From JALZKA01 sp963734015 (GTDB lineage Bacteria > Actinomycetota > Thermoleophilia > Solirubrobacterales > 70-9), in NCBI GenBank assembly GCA_963734015.1, contig CAVTFG010000014.1:124001-188000 (forward strand): a stretch of 64,000 nucleotides of DNA, written 5' to 3'. Within the stretch, counting starts at the first letter, position 1, and each line of letters starts with the position of its first letter. Position numbers and translations under genes: made by a program. Shown here one piece after another: positions 8,034-17,007 of this stretch. A model generated the notes under the pieces. That model made no database searches. It was not told where the DNA came from and saw only the letters and a list, made by a program, of their open reading frames with translations.

Positions 8034-9155
8034 ATGCGAAGCGACGTCGCTGTCGCCAACGAGCCTGCGCGCGGGAACGCGGAGGCCGAAGCACGTGAAT
8101 CACTGAGCGAACTGCTCACCAGGACGGACCGCGCTGCGCTGCTGCGGTTCATGGTGATGATGCGGACGGCCGAGGAACGCGGCCTGACCCTCTACCGGCA
8201 GGGCAAGGTGCCCGGCTCCTTCTACGACGGCTGCGGCCAGGAGGCGATCTCGGTCGGCTCCTCGTTCGCGCTCAAGCCGGAGGACCGGATGTGCATCCTG
8301 CACCGGGACCTCGGCGCCCACTTCGTCCGGGGAGTAACCCCGGACCGCTACCTCGCCAACTACATGGGGCGCGCCGACGGCGTGACCGGCGGCAAGGACG
8401 GCAACATGCACTTCGGCGACCCGCAGCTGGGCTGCGTCGGCATGGTCTCGATGCTGCCCGACATGGCGCCGGTCGCCTGCGGGATGGCGATGGCGTTCAA
8501 GATCCGCGGTGAGAAGCGCGTCGCGATGACCTACTTCGGCGAGGGCTCGACGGCCAACGGGCAGTGGCACGAGGCGATGAACCTCGCGGGCGTCCAGCGG
8601 CTGCCGGTCGTCTTCATGCTCGAGAACAACCAGTTCGCCTACTCGACGCCCAACGAGCTCGAGTTCGCGGTCGACCCGGTCGAGCGCGCGCACACCTACG
8701 GCTTCCCCGGCGTGACCGTCGACGGAAACGACGTCGAGGCGGTCTTCGCCGCGTCGCAGGCCGCGGCGGAGCGCGCCCGCGCCGGCAAGGGTCCGACGCT
8801 GATCGAGTGCCGGACGATGCGCATGCACGGCCACGGCGCCCACGACGACATGAGCTACGTGCCGCCGGAGATGTTCGAGGAATGGTCGCAGCGAGATCCG
8901 ATCGACCTCTACTCGAAGCGCCTGGTCTCCGAGCACGGGTTCAGCGCGGACGAGATCGAAGGGATCCACACCGAGGTGTCCGACTACATGGCGGAGTGCA
9001 CCGAGAAGGCGCTCGCCTCCCCGATGCCCGACCCCGCCGGCGCCCGGGAGGGCGTCTTCGCGGAGGACTGGGAACCGCTCGGCGACGGCCAGGCGCCCTG
9101 GTCGCGCTGGCAGGGCCGCAACGGCGACGCGGGCTCGAACGGGGCGAGTGCATGA
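8034..9155 (+). CDS. 2-oxoacid dehydrogenase E1 component, alpha subunit (probably branched-chain)
   Basis: A 373-residue thiamine-diphosphate-binding E1 alpha. The ThDP/Mg motif is GEGSTANGQWHEAMNLAG...LENNQFAYSTP (GEG for the usual GDG, with the conserved Asn). HRDLGAHF and GGKDGNMHFGD are typical of E1 alpha, and RMHGHGAHDD is the phosphorylation-loop region in homologues. It decarboxylates the 2-oxoacid with E1 beta and passes the acyl group to E2. PDH, acetoin dehydrogenase and BCKDH cannot be separated by motif, but the neighbouring leucine-type dehydrogenase favours the branched-chain complex. GGAG precedes the ATG. Confidence 0.88.
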   Translation: MRSDVAVANEPARGNAEAEARESLSELLTRTDRAALLRFMVMMRTAEERGLTLYRQGKVPGSFYDGCGQEAISVGSSFALKPEDRMCILHRDLGAHFVRGVTPDRYLANYMGRADGVTGGKDGNMHFGDPQLGCVGMVSMLPDMAPVACGMAMAFKIRGEKRVAMTYFGEGSTANGQWHEAMNLAGVQRLPVVFMLENNQFAYSTPNELEFAVDPVERAHTYGFPGVTVDGNDVEAVFAASQAAAERARAGKGPTLIECRTMRMHGHGAHDDMSYVPPEMFEEWSQRDPIDLYSKRLVSEHGFSADEIEGIHTEVSDYMAECTEKALASPMPDPAGAREGVFAEDWEPLGDGQAPWSRWQGRNGDAGSNGASA

Positions 9156-10174
9156 CCGCCACCGAGACGACGGCAAGCGGACAGCGGACCGTTTCCGTTC
9201 GCGACGAGACCGGTGAGCTCGCGTACCTGGAGGCGATTTCGGAGGGGCTTCGCGAGGAGATGCGCCGCGATGACACCGTGCTGTGCTTCGGCCAGGACAT
9301 CGGCGCGTTCGGTGGCGCGTTCAAGGTCACCGACGGCTTCTTCGAGGAGTTCGGCGCATCGCGGGTGATCGACGCCCCGCTGGCGGAGAACGCGATCATC
9401 GGCGCCGCGGTCGGCGCGGCGACCGAGGGGCTCAAGCCGGTCTGCGAAATGCAGTTCGCCGACTTCATCTCCTGCGGGTTCGACCAGCTCGTGAACGTCG
9501 CGGCGAAGCTGCACTACCGGCAGGGCGTCGCCGTACCGATGGTGGTTCGCCTGCCCTCCGGGGGCGGCTTCTCGGGCGGGCCGTTCCACTCGCAGAATCC
9601 CGAGGCGTGGCTGCTGCAGTCGCCGGGGCTGAAGGTGGTGGCGCCCGCCACGGCGGCGGACGCGAAGGGCCTGCTGGTGAGCGCGATCCGCGACCCGAAC
9701 CCCGTCTGCTTCCTCGAGCACAAGGGCCTCTACCGCAACGTGAAGGACGAGGTCCCGGCCGGCGACCACGCGGTGCCGCTCGGTAAGGCGCGCGTGGCCC
9801 GCGAGGGCTCGGACGCGAGCGTGATCACGTACGGCTCCGGCGTCCACCTCGCGCTGAAGGCGATCGAGGAGCTGGGTGAGGACGTCGAGGTGATCGACCT
9901 CCGGAGCCTGTGCCCGCTCGACACCGAGGCGATCCTCGCGAGCGCCCGCAAGACCTCGAAGGTCCTGGTCACGCACGAGGCGACTCGCTCGTGCGGGGTC
10001 GGCGCCGAGGTCGCGGCGCTGATCTCCGAGGAGGCGTTCGAGGATCTCGACGCGCCGATCCGGCGCCTGACGGCGCCCGACGTACCGATCCCGTTCAGCC
10101 CGCCGCTGGAGCAGGCGGTCCTGCCGCAGCTCGACGACATGAAGGAGGCGCTCAATGAGCTCCTCGGCTACTAG
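9152..10174 (+). CDS. 2-oxoacid dehydrogenase E1 component, beta subunit
   Basis: A 340-residue transketolase-like E1 beta. FGQDIGAFGGAFKVTDGF, DAPLAENAIIGAAVGAATEG and MQFADFISCGFDQLVN are the standard N-terminal (pyrimidine-domain) motifs. PSGGGFSGGPFHSQNPEAW and the C-terminal transketolase_C segment VIDLRSLCPLDTEAI follow. Its ATG overlaps the TGA of the alpha gene (ATGA), ensuring 1:1 translation. The first 20 residues are non-conserved. Confidence 0.9.
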   Translation: MTATETTASGQRTVSVRDETGELAYLEAISEGLREEMRRDDTVLCFGQDIGAFGGAFKVTDGFFEEFGASRVIDAPLAENAIIGAAVGAATEGLKPVCEMQFADFISCGFDQLVNVAAKLHYRQGVAVPMVVRLPSGGGFSGGPFHSQNPEAWLLQSPGLKVVAPATAADAKGLLVSAIRDPNPVCFLEHKGLYRNVKDEVPAGDHAVPLGKARVAREGSDASVITYGSGVHLALKAIEELGEDVEVIDLRSLCPLDTEAILASARKTSKVLVTHEATRSCGVGAEVAALISEEAFEDLDAPIRRLTAPDVPIPFSPPLEQAVLPQLDDMKEALNELLGY

Positions 10175-11558
10175 CGTCCAGGTCCAGATGCCGCAGATGG
10201 GCATCTCGGTCAGCGAGGGCACGATCCTCGAGTGGCGGAAGGCGGTGGGCGACGAGGTCGCCGCCGACGAGCCGATCGCCGACGTGACCACCGACAAGGT
10301 GGATGTGGAGATTCCCTGTCCCGCTTCGGGTGTGCTGGCGAAGATCGTTGCCGAGCCCGGAGACACGGTTCCCGTGGGCGAGGTGATTGCCGAGATTGAT
10401 GTCGGCGGTAGCTCGGCCAGCGGTTCGGATGATTCGGCTGAGGGCTCTGACCGTTCGGCCGCGGGTCCCGACGGGGCGGAGGGGTCTCCATCGTCCCTTG
10501 AATCGGGAGCGATGGAGACCCCCTCCACCCCGCCTCCCGCGGGTGTGGCGTCTGAGACTTCTCCTTCGGCGGCGGGTGCCGGATCCGGGGAGCGGGCGGG
10601 GTTTGTCTCCCCGGTGGTTCGCCGGATGGCTGAGGAGCATGGGATTGATCTGAGTCAGGTCGAGGGCCATGGCGTTGGTGGGCGGATTCGGAAGAAGGAT
10701 CTGCAGGCGCATGTCGAGTCGGCTCCCAAGGAGAAGCCGTCTCGGCCGATGCACATCGAGTCGCCGTACGTGCCGGAGCCCGCTCCGGCGCCGGTGACCG
10801 GGAATGGCCATGCTCCGGCGGAGCTCGGGGGCCGGCGCGAGGCGATGTCTCCGATGCGCAAGGCGATCGCCGAGCACATGGTCCGGAGCCGGCAGACGGC
10901 GGCGCATGTGACGACGGTCGTCGAGGTCGATTTCTCGGCGGTCGCCGACCGGCGGGCCAAGCTCAAGGAGACGCTGGCCAGCCGCGGCGTGCCGCTCACG
11001 TACCTCGCATTCGTCGCCCGCGCGACGGTCGAGGCGCTGGCCGAGTTCCCGATCCTCAACGCCTCGATCGAGGGCGAGGAGGTGGTCTACCACGACGATG
11101 TGAACCTCGGAATCGCCGTGGCGCTCGACGACGGCCTGATCGTGCCGGTGATTCCGCGCGCGCAGCGGCTCTCGCTCGAGGGCACGGCGGCCGCGATCGC
11201 CGACGTGGCGGAGCGGGCGCGCACGCGCAAGCTCGAGCCCGACGAGGTCCAGGGCGGGACGTTCACGATCACCAACCCGGGCCAGTTCGGCGCGGTGATC
11301 GCGACGCCGATCATCAACCAGCCGCAGGTCGGGATCCTGGATCTCGAGGCGATCGTCAAGCGCCCGGTCGTGGTCACGACCCCCGTCGCGACGGCGGACG
11401 CGGAGCGGAGCAGTCGCGGCGATGTGTCTGACGCCATCGCGATCCGGCCGATGGGGTTCCTGCCGTTGTCCTTCGACCACCGAGCGCTCGACGGGGCGAC
11501 CGCGGCACGCTTCCTCGCCCGGGTCAAGGAGCTGCTCGAGGGAGGCGACGTCCGATGA
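10155..11558 (+). CDS. 2-oxoacid dehydrogenase E2, dihydrolipoyllysine acyltransferase
   Basis: A 467-residue E2 with a single lipoyl domain (about residues 7-80, lipoyl Lys in TTDKVDVEIP), an acidic/Ser-rich linker, a peripheral-subunit-binding domain (SPVVRRMAEEHGIDLSQVEG, then GGRIRKKDL) and the catalytic domain ending SFDHRALDGATAARFL with the intact DHRxxDG. It moves the acyl group from lipoamide to CoA. The start overlaps E1 beta by 20 nt with AAGGAGG 7 nt upstream. It differs from the nearby 6355-7029 protein, which lacks the lipoyl domain and the His. Confidence 0.93.
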   Translation: MSSSATSVQVQMPQMGISVSEGTILEWRKAVGDEVAADEPIADVTTDKVDVEIPCPASGVLAKIVAEPGDTVPVGEVIAEIDVGGSSASGSDDSAEGSDRSAAGPDGAEGSPSSLESGAMETPSTPPPAGVASETSPSAAGAGSGERAGFVSPVVRRMAEEHGIDLSQVEGHGVGGRIRKKDLQAHVESAPKEKPSRPMHIESPYVPEPAPAPVTGNGHAPAELGGRREAMSPMRKAIAEHMVRSRQTAAHVTTVVEVDFSAVADRRAKLKETLASRGVPLTYLAFVARATVEALAEFPILNASIEGEEVVYHDDVNLGIAVALDDGLIVPVIPRAQRLSLEGTAAAIADVAERARTRKLEPDEVQGGTFTITNPGQFGAVIATPIINQPQVGILDLEAIVKRPVVVTTPVATADAERSSRGDVSDAIAIRPMGFLPLSFDHRALDGATAARFLARVKELLEGGDVR

Positions 11559-12622
11559 AGGCCATCGCCGTACCGGCCCGGCACGAGGTTCCCGCTGGGT
11601 TCGACCACGAGGATCTCGCCGTGGCGAAGGGCGAGCGCAGCGGGGTGACGATGGCGATCGCCGTGCACTCCACCCGCCTCGGCCCCGCACTGGGCGGTGC
11701 CCGGCTCCATCACTACGAGCGCGACGACGAAGGCATCGCGGACGCGCTGCGGCTCGCCGAGGCGATGACCTACAAGGCCGCCGCGGCCGGTCTTGACCTG
11801 GGCGGCGGCAAGGGCGTGATCTGCGCCCCGTCGGCGGAGCCGCCGGCCGGCGACCTCCGGCGGGCGATCCTGCACGACTTCGGCGATCTCGTCGAGTCGC
11901 TCAGCGGCCGCTACATCACTGCCGAGGACGTCGGCACCGCGACGGAGGACATGGTCGAGATCGCGACGCGCACCACCCACGTGACCGGGATGCCGGTCGA
12001 GCGGGGCGGCGCCGGCGATCCCAGCCCGTTCACCGCCGCCGGGGTGCAGGCCGCAATGCGTGCGGCATGCCACCGCGCCTTCGGCACGGTGGACCTGGCC
12101 GGACGGACGGTCGCGGTGGTCGGGCTCGGCCACGTGGGCGAGCGACTCGCGCGCGGTCTTGCGGAGGCTGGGGCCGAGCTCACAGTCGCCGACATCGATC
12201 CCGCCAAGCAGTCCGTCGCCGGCGAGCTTGAAGCGGAGTGGCTCGACCCGGATTCCGCGCTGCTTGCCGCCCGCGACGTGGTGGCGCCATGCGCCGTCGG
12301 CGGCGCGATCAACGCCGGGAACGTCGAGGAGCTCCGCTGCCGGGTGATCTGCGGAGCGGCGAACAACCAACTCGCCGGCGAGCAACTGGCGGAGCGCCTG
12401 GCCCGGCGGGGCATCCTCTACGCCCCCGACTTCATCGTGAACGCGGGCGGCCTGATCAACGTCTATCGCGAGCTGCGCGGCTACGACGCCGAGCGCGCGA
12501 TGGCACTGGTCCTCGGGATCGAGCGCGTGATGGGCGAGGTCTTCGGGCACGCCGAGGTGGCCGGTACGACGCCGCTCGAGGCGGCGCGCGAGCTCGCGCT
12601 CAGGCGCCTCGACTCCGCCTGA
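11555..12622 (+). CDS. Leu/Val/Phe-type amino-acid dehydrogenase
   Basis: A 355-residue Glu/Leu/Phe/Val dehydrogenase family member. LGGARLHHY and AMTYKAAAAGLDLGGGKGVI contain the substrate-binding and catalytic lysines, VGLGHVGERLARGLAEAG is the NAD Rossmann motif, and DFIVNAGGLINV closes the active site. It oxidatively deaminates a branched-chain or aromatic amino acid to its 2-oxoacid. The ATG overlaps the E2 stop (ATGA), so deamination and oxidative decarboxylation of the product are one operon. This is the best evidence that the E1/E2 enzyme acts on branched-chain keto acids. Confidence 0.88.
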   Translation: MKAIAVPARHEVPAGFDHEDLAVAKGERSGVTMAIAVHSTRLGPALGGARLHHYERDDEGIADALRLAEAMTYKAAAAGLDLGGGKGVICAPSAEPPAGDLRRAILHDFGDLVESLSGRYITAEDVGTATEDMVEIATRTTHVTGMPVERGGAGDPSPFTAAGVQAAMRAACHRAFGTVDLAGRTVAVVGLGHVGERLARGLAEAGAELTVADIDPAKQSVAGELEAEWLDPDSALLAARDVVAPCAVGGAINAGNVEELRCRVICGAANNQLAGEQLAERLARRGILYAPDFIVNAGGLINVYRELRGYDAERAMALVLGIERVMGEVFGHAEVAGTTPLEAARELALRRLDSA

Positions 12623-12638
12623 TGCGAAACTGAGGGCC

Positions 12639-13400
12639 GTGAGCGGAACGCCGGAGATCCGGGTCGCGCGGCTCGGCGTCGTGCCGTACGAGGACGCGGT
12701 CGCGCTCCAGAAGCGGCTCGAGGTGGCGCGTCAAGCCGGCGACATCCCCGACGTGCTGCTCCTGCTCGAGCACCATCCGGTGTTCACCAAGGGGCGGCGC
12801 ACCGAGCCCGGGCACCTGCCGATGGGCGAGGAGTGGTACCGCATGCAGGGCATCGAGGTCTGCCCCACCGACCGGGGCGGCCAGGTGACCTACCACGGTC
12901 CCGGCCAGCTGGTGGCGTACCCGGTCACCAAGCTCCCTGACGACGACGTGCACCGCTACGTGCGGCAGCTCGAGCGCGTGATGATCGGCGCGCTCGAGCG
13001 GTACGGGATCGCGGCCCAGGTCTTCGACGGGTTGACCGGGGTGTGGACGGCCGGCGACCCGCCGATCGCCAGCGGCGACATCGGCCCGCAGCGAACGGCG
13101 GTCGGAGCCGCGGCCCTCCCGGGCGGCGAGGCGCGCAAGATCGGCTCGATCGGCATCCACGTCAACAAGGGCGTCACGACGCACGGGCTGGCGATCAACG
13201 TCAACAACGATCTGCAGCCGTTCGAATGGGTCGTGCCGTGCGCGATCGAGGGCGTGCGGATGACGTCGGTCTGTCGCGAGCTCGGAGCCGAGCAGGACAT
13301 CGACGCGTTCGGCTCGGCGATCCGGGACCGCTTCGCCGAGGTCTTCGAGGTGGCTCCCGTCGAGATCGACCCCGCGTCGCTCGAGCCCACCCCGGCATGA
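12639..13400 (+). CDS. lipB: Lipoyl(octanoyl) transferase LipB
   Basis: A 253-residue enzyme that transfers octanoyl from ACP to lipoyl domains. Motifs are EHHPVFTKGRR, RGGQVTYHGPGQLVAYPV, the active-site Lys in GEARKIGSIGIHV and the acyl-accepting Cys in VVPCAIEG. An extra 20-30 residue loop (VWTAGDPPIASGDIGPQRTA) precedes the Lys, longer than in typical LipB. The start is GTG at 12639. It lies directly downstream of a lipoylated E2 gene. Confidence 0.92.
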   Translation: MSGTPEIRVARLGVVPYEDAVALQKRLEVARQAGDIPDVLLLLEHHPVFTKGRRTEPGHLPMGEEWYRMQGIEVCPTDRGGQVTYHGPGQLVAYPVTKLPDDDVHRYVRQLERVMIGALERYGIAAQVFDGLTGVWTAGDPPIASGDIGPQRTAVGAAALPGGEARKIGSIGIHVNKGVTTHGLAINVNNDLQPFEWVVPCAIEGVRMTSVCRELGAEQDIDAFGSAIRDRFAEVFEVAPVEIDPASLEPTPA

Positions 13401-14152
13401 CGAACGCGGAAGCCCACCAGCTTGCCCGCGAACGGGGCGTCTCGCGCTTCCTCTACGCCGTCGTCCGCGGGATCTTCGTCCCCTTCATGCGCCTGTGGTG
13501 GGGACTGCGGATCGCCGACGCCGACCGGATCCCCGCCGAGGGCCCGGCGATCCTCACCCCGAACCACAAGAGCTTTTTCGACAGCTTCTTCCTGGCGGCC
13601 GCGACGAAGCGGCACCTCCGCTTCATGGGCAAGTCCGAGCTGTTCGAGGGCCGGCTCGGCAAGACTTTCGTGCGCCTCGGCGCCTTCCCCGTCAGGCGGG
13701 GCGAGGCGGACGCGGATGCGCTCGAGACCGCGCGCGTGATCCTGTCCCAGGGCGGCCTGCTGTCGCTGTTTCCGGAGGGCACCCGCGTGCGGGACCCGGA
13801 GGGCCTCGGAACTCCGAAGCGCGGGGCGGTGCGCCTCGCGCTGGAGAGCGGGGCGCCCCTGGTGCCGGCCGCGATCACCGGCACCGAGAAGCTCTTCTTC
13901 CACGGCGTCCCCCGTCCGACGACCGTTCGCCTGTCGTTCGGCGAGCCGATCCCGGTCGAGCACGTTCCCGCAACGCCCGAGGGCGCCGGCGAGCTTCTCT
14001 CCGACGAGCTCTGGCCGGAGGTCGAGGGCCAATTTGGGCGCCTGCGCGCGCACCCCGGGCTGGTCGCGGCCGGGCTCGCGGCGCTCGGCATCGGCGCCGG
14101 TGTGGCGGTCAGGCGCAGGCGGGCAGCCCGCAAGCCGAGGTGGCGTCGGTGA
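13397..14152 (+). CDS. 1-acyl-sn-glycerol-3-phosphate acyltransferase family protein (PlsC-like)
   Basis: A 251-residue membrane-associated acyltransferase. NHKSFFD is the HX4D catalytic motif, FVRLGAFPVRRG and FPEGTRVRD are blocks II and III, and PLVPAAITGTEKLF is block IV. A basic tail with one hydrophobic helix (LVAAGLAALGIGAGVAV, then RRRRAARKPRWRR) probably anchors it. The ATG overlaps the lipB stop (ATGA). It is embedded between lipB and lipA, but a specific role in lipoate metabolism is not implied by sequence. Confidence 0.85.
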   Translation: MTNAEAHQLARERGVSRFLYAVVRGIFVPFMRLWWGLRIADADRIPAEGPAILTPNHKSFFDSFFLAAATKRHLRFMGKSELFEGRLGKTFVRLGAFPVRRGEADADALETARVILSQGGLLSLFPEGTRVRDPEGLGTPKRGAVRLALESGAPLVPAAITGTEKLFFHGVPRPTTVRLSFGEPIPVEHVPATPEGAGELLSDELWPEVEGQFGRLRAHPGLVAAGLAALGIGAGVAVRRRRAARKPRWRR

Positions 14153-15150
14153 GAGAGGGACAGGCCGGTACCGTTGATGGTGTGAATCCCACCGAGACTC
14201 CCGTCGCCGAGCGCGTCCATGTGACCCGCTCGCGCGCGAAGCCCGGCGGCAAGCTGGTCGAGGGCGGCCGCCCCTTCCGCGAGCGCAAGCCGCCGTGGCT
14301 CAAGGTCCCCGCCCCTGGCGGCCCGACCTACCGGAAGCTGAAGCAGACGATCGCGGAGGACAACCTCCACACCGTGTGTGAGGAGGCGGCGTGCCCCAAC
14401 GTCGGCGAGTGCTGGGAGCGCGGCACCGCGACGTTCATGATCTTGGGCGACGTCTGCACCCGCCGCTGCGGATTCTGCAACGTCCAGACAGGCGTCCCGA
14501 CCTGGAACGACCCGCTGGAGCCGCTGCGGGTCGCCAACCAGGTCAAGAAGATGGGGCTCCGCCACGCGGTGATCACCTCGGTCGACCGGGACGACCTTCC
14601 CGACTACGGCGCGAGCGCGTTCGTCGGCGTCGTCCGCTCGATCCGCCAGATGGCCCCGGGCTGCAAGGTCGAGATCCTCACCCCGGACTTCCGCGGTCAG
14701 GAGATGCCGCTCGCCAAGGTCATCCACGAGCGGCCCGACGTGTTCAACCACAACGTCGAAACCGTGCCCCGCCTCTACCCGCGCGCGCGCCGCGGCTCGG
14801 ACTTCATGCGCTCGGCCCGGGTGCTCCGCATGGCCAAGGAGATGGGCGGCGAGCGCGTCGTGACGAAGTCGGGCCTGATGGTCGGCCTCGGTGAGAGCCA
14901 CGACGAGATGATCGAGACGTTCGGGCTGTTGCGCGAGCACGAGGTCCAGATCCTCACCGTGGGCCAGTACCTGCGTCCGACCGAGAACCACCTGCCGGTG
15001 GAGCGCTACTGGCACCCGGACGAGTTCGAGGCGCTCGAGCGCGAGGCCTACGCAATGGGCTTCGACGCGGTGGCCTCCGGCCCGCTGGTCCGCAGCTCCT
15101 ACCACGCGGACGAGGCCGCCGCGCAGGCGACCGAGGCACAAGCGGCCTGA
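14149..15150 (+). CDS. lipA: Lipoyl synthase LipA
   Basis: A radical-SAM enzyme that inserts two sulfurs into the octanoyl chain on lipoyl domains. It shows the auxiliary cluster motif CEEAACPNVGEC (C-x4-C-x5-C), the radical-SAM motif CTRRCGFC (C-x3-C-x2-C) and the C-terminal LVRSSYHADE, whose Arg-Ser-Ser-Tyr is the serine-ligand motif. GTG at 14149 overlaps the upstream stop (GTGA) and has GAGGTGG upstream, giving 333 residues. GTG at 14182 (322 residues) is the alternative. Confidence 0.95.
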   Translation: MREGQAGTVDGVNPTETPVAERVHVTRSRAKPGGKLVEGGRPFRERKPPWLKVPAPGGPTYRKLKQTIAEDNLHTVCEEAACPNVGECWERGTATFMILGDVCTRRCGFCNVQTGVPTWNDPLEPLRVANQVKKMGLRHAVITSVDRDDLPDYGASAFVGVVRSIRQMAPGCKVEILTPDFRGQEMPLAKVIHERPDVFNHNVETVPRLYPRARRGSDFMRSARVLRMAKEMGGERVVTKSGLMVGLGESHDEMIETFGLLREHEVQILTVGQYLRPTENHLPVERYWHPDEFEALEREAYAMGFDAVASGPLVRSSYHADEAAAQATEAQAA

Positions 15151-15188
15151 GCCTCAGACCACGGGTTCGGGGCTAGGCTCCCACAGCC

Positions 15189-16049
15189 CTGCTCCCCCTC
15201 AAGGACAACATCCCGACCGACCGGTTCCCGGTCGTCACCGTCGCCCTGATTTTGATCAACGTCGTGGTGTTCATCTGGCAGCTCACGCTGTCGGACGACC
15301 CCAGCTCGAGCACGTCGCCGAACGTGCGCGGCCTGTCCGAGGCCGACGAACGGATCATCGAGCTCGGGGCGATCCCCTACCGGCTCACGCATCCCGGCAA
15401 GGGCTGCGGCGTGGTGACGGCGACGCGGGGCGCGGAGCCCGGGAACGAGCCGATCGTCTGCGAGGGCACCGCGAAGCGCCGCGCCGCGGAGGAGCGGCCG
15501 GGCGTCGAGGTCGTGGACCTCGAGGAGCCGCCGTTCTGGGTCACGATCTTCACCTCGATGTTCATGCACGGCGGTTGGCTGCACATCATCGGGAACATGC
15601 TGTTCCTATGGGTCTTCGGGAACAACGTGGAGGATCGGATGGGCCGGGCGCGGTTCCTGGCGTTCTACCTGCTCGCCGGCACAGTGGCGGTCTACGCGCA
15701 ATCCCTGGTTGACACCGCCGCAACGGTCCCCACGATCGGTGCTTCGGGGGCGGTGGCCGGGGTGTTAGGCGGCTACATACTCCTGCACCCGAAGGCACGA
15801 ATCGTGACCCTGGTCTTCATCATCTTCTTCATCACGCTGGTCGAGATCCCGGCGATGATCCTGCTTGGGATCTGGGCGGTCCTTCAGTTCCTGCCCGCCC
15901 TCGGTCAGATCGGGATCACCGAGGCCGGCGGCGAGGAGGTCGCGTACATCGCCCATGTGGGCGGGTTTCTGTTCGGGCTGGCGATGATCAGGCTGTTCAT
16001 CGCAGGGCGGAACGAGCGGGGGCCGCCCCTGCCGCAGGCGGCGCCGTGA
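15189..16049 (+). CDS. Rhomboid family intramembrane serine protease, apparent CTG start
   Basis: A six-TM rhomboid. HGGWLHIIGNMLFLWVFGNN is the L1/TM2 signature, TIGASGAVAGVLGGY contains the nucleophile Ser (GASG), and YIAHVGGFLFG contains the catalytic His. An extramembrane loop of about 80 residues between TM1 and the HGGWLH segment has two Cys. The conserved N-terminus LPLKDNIPTDRFPVVTVAL precedes the first ATG, GTG or TTG codon (a TTG at 15252), and an in-frame TAG sits at 15174. The only plausible initiator before the conserved segment is CTG at 15189, giving 286 residues. Confidence 0.85.
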   Translation: MLPLKDNIPTDRFPVVTVALILINVVVFIWQLTLSDDPSSSTSPNVRGLSEADERIIELGAIPYRLTHPGKGCGVVTATRGAEPGNEPIVCEGTAKRRAAEERPGVEVVDLEEPPFWVTIFTSMFMHGGWLHIIGNMLFLWVFGNNVEDRMGRARFLAFYLLAGTVAVYAQSLVDTAATVPTIGASGAVAGVLGGYILLHPKARIVTLVFIIFFITLVEIPAMILLGIWAVLQFLPALGQIGITEAGGEEVAYIAHVGGFLFGLAMIRLFIAGRNERGPPLPQAAP

Positions 16050-16234
16050 ACCCGAACGTTCGCAGCGCGATCCTGATCGCCGGCCTCCTGTTCGTGATCC
16101 TGTTCGCCGGGATGACGCTGGTCGTGCTGGCAGAGGACGGCCTGACGATCCTGGTGTTCTTCTCGCTTCTGATCGTCGCGCTGCTGGGCGTCGCGATCTG
16201 GGGCGCCATCAACGGCCCGGACGACCGGCGCTAG
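16046..16234 (+). CDS. Small two-helix membrane protein
   Basis: A 62-residue protein, mostly two hydrophobic helices (AILIAGLLFVILFAGMTLVV and LTILVFFSLLIVALLGVAIW) with a short charged tail. The GTG start overlaps the rhomboid stop (GTGA), so it is translated with the protease and could be a partner or substrate. No family is recognised. Confidence 0.6.
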   Translation: MNPNVRSAILIAGLLFVILFAGMTLVVLAEDGLTILVFFSLLIVALLGVAIWGAINGPDDRR

Positions 16235-17007
16235 CTGGGCAGTCCGCGGAGCAACCGCTCGAAAACGCCCTCGAGGGTGGCCGTGCCGTACGCGTGTGAG
16301 GGATTGCCCTCGGTCAGGACGGCGAGGCCGACGCGGCGGCGCTTGTTGCGAAGCAACACGACCTGGTGGTTGACGACGCTCGAGATCCCCCAGCCGCCCT
16401 TGAAGTAGAGATCCCAACCGGGCGGGAGGTTCACGCGCCCGATCCCCCACCTCTGGCGGCCGACGATATGCGCGAGCTGGCGCCTGGCGAAGTCCCAATG
16501 CCGGTTCGGGACGTAGCGCCTCAGGTTGCGCATGAAGAACGCCTGGTCGCGCGCGCTGGTCTTGCAGTAGCCCCAAATCGAGTTCCACTTGAAGTGCTTC
16601 ATGCGAGCGCGATCCGCCAGCGACTCGATCGGGCCCTGACCGAGCATGTCGCGGATCCGCGTCGCGTTGGTGTTGTCCGAGCGACGGATCATCGGCCTGA
16701 TCAGGTCCTTGTCGTAGTTGGTCAACGCCCGGTCGTCGACGCTGTCCTGGCGGAGGTAGGCGACCATCAGCATCACCTTGAACGTGCTCGCCATCACGGC
16801 GCGGCCGCCGCCGCCGTGGTGGCTCAGGCGGCCCCGCATGTCGAACACGGCGAAACCGACGTCGCCCGCGCGGTCCTGCGCATACTGCTTGGCGGGGCCG
16901 ACGTTCGGCTCCCACCTGTTCGCCTCCTTCTGGCTGACGTCCGCGGAAGCGGAAGCCGCAGAGGCCACTGCGAGCGCGACCGCGGCGAGGACTGTACGGC
17001 GGATCAC
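16231..17007 (-). CDS. Secreted class A beta-lactamase-like serine hydrolase
   Basis: A 258-residue protein with a signal peptide (RRTVLAAVALAVASAASASA). The penicillin-binding fold motifs are present in order: SxxK as MASTFKVMLM (about residues 73-82), SxN as RRSDNTNA (about 108) and a KTG-like KGGWGISS (about 201). The KTG box reads KGG and the omega-loop Glu is not obvious, so it may be a peptidase or esterase and not a true beta-lactamase. It shares a 4-bp overlap with the HK gene downstream on the same strand. Confidence 0.7.
   Translation of the reverse strand: MIRRTVLAAVALAVASAASASADVSQKEANRWEPNVGPAKQYAQDRAGDVGFAVFDMRGRLSHHGGGGRAVMASTFKVMLMVAYLRQDSVDDRALTNYDKDLIRPMIRRSDNTNATRIRDMLGQGPIESLADRARMKHFKWNSIWGYCKTSARDQAFFMRNLRRYVPNRHWDFARRQLAHIVGRQRWGIGRVNLPPGWDLYFKGGWGISSVVNHQVVLLRNKRRRVGLAVLTEGNPSHAYGTATLEGVFERLLRGLPS

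Noticed and set aside
7664..8152. 162-codon minus-strand frame in the gap before E1 alpha
   Set aside because: Only its last 30 residues look protein-like. The rest overlaps the promoter and the E1 alpha start and has no recognisable fold.
8100..12550. Long minus-strand frames antisense to E1, E2 and the dehydrogenase
   Set aside because: They have repetitive Arg/Gly/Asp composition without domain motifs and lie fully opposite well-supported genes.
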